From: Bacteroidales bacterium
Lineage (GTDB): Bacteria > Bacteroidota > Bacteroidia > Bacteroidales > Marinilabiliaceae
Reading direction: 5' to 3'
Length of the DNA stretch: 64,000 bases
NCBI GenBank assembly: GCA_024401295.1
Contig: JAKSLG010000007.1
Span: forward strand, 38,243 to 102,242
Positions 35,069 to 44,900 of this stretch are shown one piece after another. A program made the translations under genes and the position numbers. Each line of letters begins with the position of its first letter. Position 1 is the first letter of the stretch. The notes below the pieces were generated by a model. That model had not been told where the DNA came from. It saw nothing but the letters and a program-made list of their open reading frames with translations, and ran no database searches.

Positions 35069-35566
35069 ATGAGAACAATGAGATTTTTGGTTGCAATGAT
35101 GGCAGTAGTCCTCAGCACCGTAGTAGCAGTTAATGCATCAGCACAGAATACACGTCGCAACAATGGCGCACGTCCAGCAAGCCACCAGCAGGCACATCAC
35201 CACAATGCTCCTGTCGCACCAATGCACAATGGTCATGCACCTGCAGGTCACAATCATGGCAATGCATATCATGGTCCTCACCACGACCACTATGCGCCAG
35301 CAGTACATGTACACAACGCACATGATGTTGCACATGTATATCATCACCACAATGACCACTATGCACATGTATCACACGTGCACAACTATCACCCAGTTGT
35401 TCATCACATGTGCCATGGCTATGTACCAGTCGTTGGACACGTTGTTGACGCTCTTCCACACAACTATATATGCGTGAACATCGGCGGCATAGTTCTCTAT
35501 CGCGCACTCGGGCATCTCTTCCGTCCGATTATAATTGACGGAACGACGCATTTCATCGTCGAGTGA
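35069..35566 (+). CDS. Histidine-rich secreted protein
   Basis: A 165-residue protein with signal peptide (MRFLVAMMAVVLSTVVAVNA, cut likely after SAQ; start could be M1 or M4). About 31 of the ~140 mature residues are His, in runs such as AHHHN, YHGPHHDHY and VYHHHNDHY, followed by a short hydrophobic C-terminal part (NIGGIVLYRALGHLF). Such density suggests binding of Zn, Ni or Cu in the periplasm or at the surface, either storage or defence. No transporter or metal regulator is next to it. A perfect terminator follows. I do not know a named family; homology searches may be misled by low complexity. Confidence 0.7.
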   Translation: MRTMRFLVAMMAVVLSTVVAVNASAQNTRRNNGARPASHQQAHHHNAPVAPMHNGHAPAGHNHGNAYHGPHHDHYAPAVHVHNAHDVAHVYHHHNDHYAHVSHVHNYHPVVHHMCHGYVPVVGHVVDALPHNYICVNIGGIVLYRALGHLFRPIIIDGTTHFIVE

Positions 35567-35593
35567 GACACCATACTTTAAGTTTAACAACAT

Positions 35594-35624
35594 AGAATGC
35601 CTCGTTTTGAGGCATTCTTTTTTT
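35594..35624 (+). terminator. Terminator of the histidine-rich protein gene
   Basis: Ten-base arms AGAATGCCTC (35594-35603) and GAGGCATTCT (35609-35618), loop GTTTT, followed by a T run. Confidence 0.92.
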
Positions 35625-35655
35625 ATTTTATGCAAAAACTAAAAACCGAAATGTG

Positions 35656-35663
35656 TAATTTTG
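35656..35663 (+). promoter_or_regulatory. Candidate -7 box before the chorismate mutase gene
   Basis: TAATTTTG, matching TAnnTTTG, 40 bases before the ATG. A possible TATG lies 23 bases upstream, so the -33 box is weak. Confidence 0.45.
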
Positions 35664-35703
35664 TGGTATCATTATTTTTCATTAGAACACAAATATCTGT
35701 AAT

Positions 35704-35991
35704 ATGACACAATGCAGTACTCTCAGCGAAGTTCGCGAGAACATCGACAGAATCGATGACGGAATAGTTAGACTGATTGCCGAAAGAGCCGGCTATGTCA
35801 AGCAAGCTTCTTCTTTCAAGAGAAACGAAGCCGAAGTGAAAGCTCCAGACAGAGTTCAGGCGATTTACAACAAGGTGAGAGAGAAAGCAGCAGAATATGG
35901 TGCTGACCCTGATATGGTTGAAGCCCTCTACAAGGAGATGATTGCACGCAACATTGCCCTTGAGATGGACGACCTCAAGAAAAAGCAATAA
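35704..35991 (+). CDS. Chorismate mutase, AroQ type
   Basis: A 95-residue all-helical protein of the AroQ fold. It starts MTQCSTLSEVRENIDRIDDG and keeps Arg11, Arg28 and Lys39 in the pattern used by E. coli chorismate mutase to bind the carboxylates of chorismate. KAPDRVQAIYNKVR supplies the Asp-Arg pair; the usual Glu after the Arg is Val-Gln here. The enzyme converts chorismate to prephenate in phenylalanine/tyrosine synthesis; a small stand-alone protein could also be an isochorismate pyruvate lyase (PchB-like). No other shikimate genes are near. The next gene begins seven bases after the stop. Confidence 0.85.
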   Translation: MTQCSTLSEVRENIDRIDDGIVRLIAERAGYVKQASSFKRNEAEVKAPDRVQAIYNKVREKAAEYGADPDMVEALYKEMIARNIALEMDDLKKKQ

Positions 35992-35998
35992 TTCCCCG

Positions 35999-36469
35999 AT
36001 GCAATATTTCAGACATTACAAGGGAAATTATTATCGTCTCGTCAGCGAAGCCAGACATAGCGAAACGCTTGAAGACATGGTTGTCTATCAGGCAATGTAT
36101 GGCAAAATGGAGATTTGGGTTCGTCCTAAAAAGATGTTCTTCGAATCGGTTCAGCTCACAAACGGAGAGATTGTCCCGAGATTTGCACCATGTAGTGAGC
36201 AAGAGGCTGTGAATTCCATGGTCACTGGCAAAGACGAGCAATATGAGAATCTTGTCAATTCGCTCTATGGCATATTTGACGAAAAAGGATATTCGGCTGA
36301 AGATTTTAGTGGAGGCTGTTCACTATGTGGCGAAGAAAACGAGTTTGCACTGGATGAAATCTTTGCAGAAGTGAAAAGAGCCATTGCAGACATCGACGAC
36401 GAGAAAGCTGAAGCATTGACAAAAAAGATATACATCGAACTTCATCAGAGATTCGACGACAAAGATTAG
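35999..36469 (+). CDS. DUF1653 family protein
   Basis: A 156-residue protein from ATG 35999 (the longer frame overlaps the previous gene and was not used). The first ~65 residues are the DUF1653 domain: MQYFRHYKGNYYRLVSEARH, then SETLEDMVVYQAMYG, with IWVRPKKMFFESV at the end, as in other members (YRHFKG..Y......A.HSET.E..VVYQ.LYG....WVRP..MF). The C-terminal half is acidic, with CSLCGEENEFAL. DUF1653 proteins have no defined function. It is probably co-transcribed with the chorismate mutase gene. Confidence 0.85.
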   Translation: MQYFRHYKGNYYRLVSEARHSETLEDMVVYQAMYGKMEIWVRPKKMFFESVQLTNGEIVPRFAPCSEQEAVNSMVTGKDEQYENLVNSLYGIFDEKGYSAEDFSGGCSLCGEENEFALDEIFAEVKRAIADIDDEKAEALTKKIYIELHQRFDDKD

Positions 36470-36495
36470 TCTTGCCGAAATATATCAATGAAAAA

Positions 36496-36535
36496 CGGCA
36501 CTGCCTTCAATATGAAAGCAGTGCCGCATTTTTTT
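36496..36535. terminator. Bidirectional terminator between convergent genes
   Basis: Nine-base arms CGGCACTGC (36496-36504) and GCAGTGCCG (36518-36526). Plus strand: followed by seven T at 36529-36535. Minus strand: followed by five T (plus-strand A 36491-36495). It serves both the DUF1653 gene and the barrel gene on the other strand. The duplicated block begins in its T run. Confidence 0.85.
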
Positions 36536-38978
36536 ATTAGCACGTTCTGTTATCTCCAGCTTGAGTTGTTGCGCTTGCCACCCTTGCTTCGACCCGACTT
36601 CTTCGAAGCACTCTTGCGTGGATGACGCCATGAATATACTGCTCGTACGCCTATGTCGAAGATGCCGACACTGCTCACGTATGAATCCGTCAGAGTGTGG
36701 ACAACTACAGTAGCCGGCGTGTTGGATGACGCATCGATGGCCGTTGGATCGGCATCGGCAAAGTTGTCGCCACTGCCCTTGAAGTTGTCTACCAGACCAT
36801 AGTCCACATAGATTCCGGCACTGAGCTGATTCCCGAGGAAGTTGAACTCATAGCCGCCTTCCAGCGCCAGGCACAGGTTGAAGCCGGCGGCATCCAGCTT
36901 CGATTTCATTCGCGTGTCATCAAGCGAGATCTTGCCTGTCACGAGCTCGTCTTTCAACGAGACGCCATAGTCGTCGAAGGTCGCTGTCACCGAGTGGTTG
37001 CCGCTCATCTTCTGTTCATAGCGAGATACTGCAGGTATGCCTACTCGAAGACCCAGGTTCGCAAAGATGTTCTTGTACCATGCTGCAAACATCACCGGCA
37101 GTTCCAATGACATCTGGCGGTCGGTCTCCTTGACGTTGTCCGCAAGAACATGATAGGTTACCTTGCGGTCCTCGGCATCGACTGTCGTGTATTCCAGGTC
37201 GACCGGCATCGAGATTGAGTTCTGCTTATAGCCCATGGATACGCCGGTTCTGACACCGAAGTAAGGCAGTTTCGTGTTGCGCTGAGGGAAGAAGTAGCAG
37301 AATACTCCGTCTATGCCGCCATCGAAGCCTTTCGTTCGGTCGCTCTCCACGTCCGATTTCTGCATCATGGAACCGAAGCCTACTCGCATTCCCGCGCCTA
37401 CTGACCACCATCGTGATGAACCGCCGTCGCTGATTCGCTGGGCTGCGGATTCCACACACAGCATTGATGACAGCAGAGCTATATATATTAACTTTTTCAT
37501 CTCCTTTTCGCTTTTTCTCTTTTTCCTGTTTTTCCTTCTTTCTTGTGCTGCTTATCTGATTTTATTTGACAAGGTACTTGATTGACCATTCCTTGTTCTC
37601 GGACACGATTCTGACGATATACATGCCTGAGTTGTCCTCGGCCTCGATGTTGTAGGTCTCGTTGCCGTCTGTCTTGAGCACTCTCACGAGATTACCAGTC
37701 ATGTCGTATACCATCACGTCGGCCACGTCCTTCAGGCCGCTGATGCGCAGGGTCTGGCGACGGGATGCGCGGGTCGGAACGAGCATTACCTTGTTCTGGC
37801 CGTTTGACTCGTAGAAGAATGTCTTCGTGCGGAATCTCTCACCGTCGACCTCGATGACTGCATAGTAGTTGCCTGAACCGAGAAGGCTTGTCTCGGATGT
37901 CAGATAGAGACCCTGACCGGCTACTTCATCGTCTTCCACGTCAAAGTCGTCGCATGGATCATCCTGCTCGCCTACGATTCTGTACCATGTCACGTTAGTG
38001 TCGTCGATGTCATAGCCGAGCTTCGCGAATTCGGTCTTGTCGACGAGAAGTACCCAGTCGTAAAGTACTGCTGATGGAGCATACTGGTAGTAGTCGCAGT
38101 GCTTTTCAAATGTTGCGGATACTATCACGTTGTCTGCATCCATGGTGATTGTTGCTGACTGGCGGTCGTCGGACATCTCAACTTCACCGCTTGACACTTC
38201 TATGTCTGACAGTATGTGGTATTTGTCCGGAGTGACTGTTACTGTCACCTTGTCGCCATAGCAGGCTGTCTCAGGACCTGAGATTGTGCCGTTCTCCGAC
38301 TCTGCATACACGATCGTGTAGGCTATCTTCTCGAACGATACGCTTCCCTTCACGTCCTTGGCCGGCATCGTGAATGTCGCGCTCTTGCCTTCTGCATCGA
38401 CGGCAAACTCTACATCGTCCGACTTGATCTCCTTGAATCTGTAGCCCTTCGCTGGAGCGAATGTAACTGTCACCTTGTCACCGAATACCGCCGTCTTCGC
38501 AACCTCGACTTCATTGCCGTCGTTTGCCGTGAGGCTGATTGAGAAGCTTGCCTTCTTGAAGACTGGTACGATTGTCGCATTTTCTGCAGCCATCGTCAGC
38601 TTAGCGGTCAATGCGGACTTGTCGACATTGCCTATTGTCGCTTTCTGGCCTTCGGCTACACCGACTGAGACGAACTCGTAGCCTGCGGCTGGCTTGATCT
38701 CGAGATCGACAACGTCGCCTGCATTAGCTTCGTATACGGCTGGTACTACGGTACCGCCTTCCACGTCTTTCACGGCTATGCCGTAGCCTGACTCGCTGAA
38801 CTTGACGGTGAGGACTACATCCGATGCTGGCATCACGAACTTGTTGTCGTCTGAAAGTGCCTTCACTTCATCGTTCACGTAGAAGTTGATGAAGTGGTAG
38901 CCTTCGTCTGCCTGATACTGGACTGATACTTCCTCGCCTACGTGAGCTGTCTCCTGCATTGACGACAATGTACCGTTC
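36533..38978 (-). repeat. Copy A of the 2446-base near-identical block
   Basis: This segment recurs at 46784-49229 with a constant offset of 10,251 bases. It covers the barrel gene, the 61-base spacer and the last ~1.4 kb (about 470 codons) of the giant gene upstream. I found two differences: A at 36580 versus G at 46831 (silent), and A at 38962 versus G at 49213 (Ser to Pro on the protein). Both edges are sharp: the left edge in TTTATTAG, the right edge in TACCGTTC. Confidence 0.9.
36550..37500 (-). CDS. Outer-membrane beta-barrel protein, copy A
   Basis: A 316-residue protein: signal peptide MKKLIYIALLSSMLCVESAA (cut before QRISDG), then alternating strands with aromatic girdles (YFGVRTGVSMGYKQNSISM, LELPVMFAAWYKNIFANLGL, LSAGIYVDYGLVDNF), as in the PorT-like/OMP_b-brl group of Bacteroidetes. 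The protein ends in a basic tail (WRHPRKSASKKSGRSKGGKR) beyond the last strand FDIGVRAVYSW. It lies 61 bases after the giant T9SS protein gene and is repeated exactly as 46801-47751. Spacing and duplication as a pair suggest it works with the giant protein, for example in export or anchoring; that is inference. The DNA is richer in G+C than the 5' parts of the giant genes. Confidence 0.78.
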   Translation of the reverse strand: MKKLIYIALLSSMLCVESAAQRISDGGSSRWWSVGAGMRVGFGSMMQKSDVESDRTKGFDGGIDGVFCYFFPQRNTKLPYFGVRTGVSMGYKQNSISMPVDLEYTTVDAEDRKVTYHVLADNVKETDRQMSLELPVMFAAWYKNIFANLGLRVGIPAVSRYEQKMSGNHSVTATFDDYGVSLKDELVTGKISLDDTRMKSKLDAAGFNLCLALEGGYEFNFLGNQLSAGIYVDYGLVDNFKGSGDNFADADPTAIDASSNTPATVVVHTLTDSYVSSVGIFDIGVRAVYSWRHPRKSASKKSGRSKGGKRNNSSWR

Positions 38979-41900
38979 TCTATGATACCTATTGTAATGT
39001 TATAGAGTATAGCCTTTGTCTCTATGCTTATTACTACATCATTGTTTGGCATTGAATAGCTGTATGTACCATCCTCTGACAGAGGCATCTCATATCCATC
39101 AACAGTAATTGATGTAATCTCGTAGCCAGCATCTGGTGTCACACGGAATGATATTTCCTCCATGTACTTGGCACTGCCCGGAGCGACTACTGTACAGTGT
39201 TCGTCTCCCTCTACGCTGATTGCGTATCCGCTCTCTACGAAGTTCGCACTTACAACGACTGTTGCTGCCTCGACGGTAATTATACCATGTCCGTCTGAAG
39301 TAGGTTCCCATGACGCACCGGAAACATTGACATTGCCATCAAGCTTATATCCAGGCGCTGGCTCAATCAATATCTCTACCTGCTCATCGATGCCGGCAGT
39401 CTTGGCACTTGCTGTCAATGTGCCCTCGCCTGTCACAAATATCTGTATAGGATATTGTTTCTTGACAAATGTCGCGGTGAGTGTCGCATCAGCTGCATCC
39501 ATTGTCAGGATTGCCGACAACTTATCGTCTGAAATCTTCACATCACCATTCGAAGCGTTCAGCTTTTCTATCTCATAATGCTCGACTGGATCTACAGTCA
39601 CGAGAACATTCTCCTGATAGTTGGCTGTTGCCTTGCCGGAAATCTTACCATTTGCCGACTCATTGTATGTGATGTTGTAGTCGATGGCAACGAATGTCGT
39701 TGTCACTGTTGTTGCAGCATCTGCCATAGTAAGTGTTGCAGAAAGTCCATCTTCAGCAATCACGATACTTCCTGCACTTGCAGTGATGCTATTCAACTTA
39801 TAGCCCTTGTCCGGTGTTACTGTGATCATTACAGACTGAGCATAGTTGGCTGTTGTCGCACCCGATACTGAACCGTGTTCTGTTGGAGTGTATGTTATCT
39901 CGTAATCTACGGCAGCAAATACCACTGCGACTTCAACGTTTGCGGCTGGCATTGTAAATTTACCGCCCGCACATGCAATTGGCGTCTTTTCTTCGTTCTC
40001 TACAGCATCAACTTCTATCTTGCTGACTGCATAGCCCTTTTCTGGCTGCAGATCAAGTTCAATGAGGTCACCCACTGTAGCTGTATTTGGTGCACCAACC
40101 GTTCCATGTGTAGTGTCAAACACCTTGACGTTATAGCTTATCTTGCTGAATTCAACAGCACCAGCAACTGTCTTGGCTGGCATCTTGAACTTGGCGCCAC
40201 TGCCTGTCATTGTGAATTCGATGCCATCAGCAGTTATCGACTTGTACTCATATCCCTTCAATGGCTTGAATACGAGTGTCACGTCGTCACCAACGGTCGC
40301 CTTGTCGGCCTTGTTCTCGCCTACATATACTTCTACGACATTACCATCATTTGCTGTAAAGCTTAGCGTATAGTCTATCTTCTTGAATGATGGCGTAATT
40401 GTCGCATTGTCTGCAGCCATTGTCAGTACTGCACTCTTCTTGTCGCCAGCAACACTGATGCTTCCGCTCGATGTGGTCATCTTGTCGAATTCATAGCCTT
40501 CGTCGGCCGTAATGGTCAGCTTGACTTCCTCACCGACGTTCACGTCATTGGTCTTGGCTGCTGTTACGTTACCACCTTCAACGTTGTCTATTGTTATGCC
40601 ATAGCCTGTTGCGCTGAATGTAACGGATAATGTAACATCCTTTGCAGGCATTACAAATTCATTGTCGGCAGAAAGTGCATATGTATCGCCATTTACGAGG
40701 AATGCTGTGAAGTGATAGCCTGCTTTTGGTGTGTACTTCACTTTCACCATATCGCCTGCCTGTGCGCTAGTCTTGTTGCCAACGACTTCCAGTGTTCCAT
40801 TCGCAATCTTGTTGTCGACCGATATCTTATAGTTTATCTTCTCGAAAACAGGTGTAACAGTGACGTTTGCTGCAGGCATTGTCATGGTTGCTGTGAGCTT
40901 GTCTTGAGCAATGCTTATTGTTGCCTCGTCACTTGTCAGACTCTTGATCTGCCAGCCTTCCAGTGCCTCAATGCCAAAGTTTACTGTCGAGCCCATTGTG
41001 GCTGCCTCTGGTGTCGCTGTTACAGTACCGCCTATAGCAGTGTTGATTGTTATTTCATATCCAATCTTCTCTAATGTAGGAGTGATCACTACATCGCTTG
41101 CTGGCATAATGAAGCTGTACTTGTCATCAACTTTCTCGACTTTCACCTTGTCTGTTCCGACACCAGTCAACTTGTAGCCTTCTTTTACGATAATGCTGCC
41201 GATCTCGACTTTCGAGCCGAATGTCGCACTTGACGCTACTATCACTTTCTCGCAGCCTTCAACTTCTGCTACACTTATTTTGTAGCTCTTGGTCTTGAAG
41301 GTCGCCATGATTGTGACGCTCTTGGCCGGCATCTTGAACTTGTTGTCCTTAATGACTGTTCCGTCGTTCAGGCTCAACGAGCCTAGTTCATATCCTTCGG
41401 CAGGTGTCACTGTGACGCTTATCTCATCGTCCATTTGAGCACTTGTCTTTGATGGAACTACACTTCCGTTCTTGATGTTTTCATCTATTCCTATTGTGTA
41501 GGTCTTCTTCTTGAAGGTTGCCGTAACTGTTACATCCGAAGCAGGCATGAAGAATGTTCCGTTTGTCACATCTATGTTGATACCTCCAACTGTTGTCACT
41601 TTGAGTGCTTGATCAATCTCACAACCCGTATTTGGAATTAATACGACATCAACAAGTTCATTGACAATTGCTGAAGTTTTAACCTTTATCGTACCATTTT
41701 CAACATCAACTACATTTATCTTATAGTCTGTTGCTGTGAATGACACACTAACCTTGACATTTGCATCAGGCATTGTAAATGTACCATTTGTAACAGCCAC
41801 ATGCTTTTCTTCGCCATTTTCTATATATGTTACTGAAATGTCTGACACTTCATATCCCATCGAAGGTTTGCAGTCCACTGTCACCGATGTATTGTATGTC

Positions 41901-44900
41901 GATGCCGTGATTTCTGTCTTTCTTGTGTCATTGGTCTCATATATTGAGATCGTACCTGTTACAAGGCTAGCAGTGTTCGTCACTACCTCTGAATCCACAT
42001 AGAAATTTCTCTTGACGAATGTCGCTGTCAAAGTTGTGTTCTCGCTAAGTCGGCCCATGATATATTCGGCTTCAACGCTACCATCACTCCACTTGCTCAA
42101 CATACATCCCTTACGTGGTTCTGCCAATGCAATTGGCACGTTGCTACAATCCTGCTGTTGTGCCACTCTTACAGTACCGAGTTCTGCATTAGCTGTCGCA
42201 ACAGACAATATTGCGCCTGTATAGTTCTCCTCTATGTTTGTAAAATATGTTCCGTAGCCTTTGCCCTTATATGCTACAATCTTGCTACATGGCACAAGAA
42301 GCTTCTCAACCTTGCCGAACGCATTAGCACCAAGTTCAAATGGCACATCAGATGTACATATCACAGTTCTTATACCTGTGCATGCCTTAAAGCCATTATC
42401 TGTGACTGCAGTCACTTCAAATTGAGCTCCACCATATTCCACACCTGTTGGCATCTCTACTTCTCCAGACAGACTTGCATTAGCTGCTGCTACGGACACA
42501 GTCTTGCTTGGCGTCAAGCCTGTTATCGTATATGTAAAGTTACCAATTGTGAACGTCTGACCTACGTAGAATTCTGCGACCTGATCGTATGTCACTTTTA
42601 TTGTAACATCTGATGCAGGCATCGTGAATTGGTTCGATGCATAGTCATACGTTACATTCTTTCCGTCCCGGTCTGTCACCGATACGGACGCCAACGAATA
42701 ACGAGGATCGTTACCACTATGAGTAACTTTTATAATTGATCCGTATGTAGCTATTGTCGAATTTACAGATGCTGTACACTGACCTTCTTTAACAAGACTG
42801 ATATTGTAAATATTCTGTTCAAAGATGGCACTTACAGTTGCTTTTCCAGCTTTCATGACAAACTTATTGTCCACTGGATTAGTCACTTTTGTTCCATCAT
42901 AATATGTAACAGTTATCGACTTCAACTTATAACCTGTCGAAGGTTCTGCTTTTGTGATTGTTACTGTCTGACCTACATTTGCAGTACTCTTATCTGTCTC
43001 TATGACTCCGCCCCTGATTGTCGCATCTATGATGACGTCATAATCTATAGCTTCGCATTCTGCCGATACTGTCACATTCGATGCCGGCATTGTAAACTGG
43101 TTTGTTGTCTTGTTGAAGTCAACAGAAGCATTTGCGGCATCTTTTACGCTTATAGCTTTCAGCACATAACCATCTGCTATCTTCGACTCAATAGTCAGGA
43201 CATCATTCACATGCGCTTTGTTCACAGTTTTGCTGCCATCTTTTACAGTAAGAGTCGCATATGCTGTATTAACAACTGTAATCGTGTAATCGGAAGCTGC
43301 AAATATCGCTTTCAGTGTCATGTTCGACGTCACGTTGGCAATAGTACGTGGATTAGATGTGTTACCATCACTCCACTTGCTGAATACATAACCTTCGTTT
43401 GCCGTAGCTTTTATTTCTGCCGAATGGTCATCACAATCAGGATCTTTGACAACCTCGACGCTACCATTACCATCCGACGTAAGAGTGATACCATATTCAT
43501 ATGGAGTGATGCTCTCTATCGCGGTCGATACATAACCAGCATCTTTATATGTCTTTGCATATCCACATGGAACCTTTACAACAATCTCAGAATCAAAGAC
43601 ATTTACACCAAGAGTTGGAGGCGTTGTTCTATCAACAACAACACTCTTTATTCCTGTACCTTGGAAGCCCTTGTTTGTGAATGCTGTAATAGTGTAATCT
43701 ATCTTTCGATATGTCACCTTGTCCAATATCGTCTGTTCACCAGCTACGGAAGCATCCTTAGCTGCGACAGACACAGTATTCGGTTCAAGTGACAATACTG
43801 TATAAGTGAAATTACCAACCGTAAATGTTCCGCCCACCTGCACTCTATAGTCAATTGGTTCAAACACAACATCTACTGTAATATCGCTTGCAGGCATGCT
43901 AAAACGGTTGTCGTCATCAAGTAAACATGGTTCACCATTTGATTTCGTAACACTTACCGATACAGGCTCATAATCCGCATCTGGAGTGCACACGACCTTC
44001 AACAGTTTACTTGGCAACGATTCAGTCAATGCTGTCTCGATTGCATCATCTGCCTGTGCAACTTTCACCTTGCCATGCGTAGTGCTTGATATGGTAATCG
44101 TATATTTTATCTGCTCGCATTCTACGGATATTTCAACGTCTGAAGCTGGCATTTTGAAAGCATATACATTCTCGCCCTTGGCTGTTACTGAACAATTTGT
44201 ATTTTTTGTCAGATTCTTTACAATGGCTTTGGTTACCTTATATCCTGCAAATGGTGTAACAGTAAACTCTACATCATCATTGTAATAATATGATTTATCT
44301 TCGTATGACAGTGTAAATGGATCCTCATCACTCACTGAGTTATACACCTTGTAATTTTGGCGGAAGAAGAATGCAGTCCATGTCACACTCTTTGACAGAT
44401 ATCCGAGGATTTTAGGGTTTTCCGGTTCTTCTTGCGTTGTTCCATCCGACCAATACTGGAGAGTCACACCAGGTTCTGGATATGCAGTAATCTCTGTTGG
44501 GTGATTACAATCCTGCTCCTGAGTTACAGCTACAGTTCCTAGTTCTTCGTCATTACTCAATACTTCTAGATCGAACAACGGCTTCTCATAAAAGTCATCT
44601 ATAGTAAAGAACTTACTATAATATTGCGCTTTCTCATATACAGATTTGACCTTACAAGGCACAAGTACCTGCACCTTATCATCGCCAACGCGATCGATAA
44701 CCGATGCGTCAAAACTATCTGGCTGAATAATTGGTGGAGTACTTCTCCTTATCTTTATGGTTCTCAAACCTGGACAATTGTAGAAATTCTGATAGCCGAA
44801 CGTGCTGACATTCGCACCGATCTCTACATAGTTCAACTTCGTACATCCTTCAAAGTCACGACCATTCATCTTTTCCAGACTCTTTGGCAGTGTAATTGAT

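Noticed and set aside
35130-35507. Open frames on both strands inside the histidine-rich gene
   Set aside because: They come from the CAY/CAT-rich repeats; no start signal or family match, while the plus-strand frame with a signal peptide explains the region.
43211-43792. 193-codon plus-strand frame opposite giant gene A
   Set aside because: Shadow of the repeat-coding strand; several similar frames occur along both giant genes.
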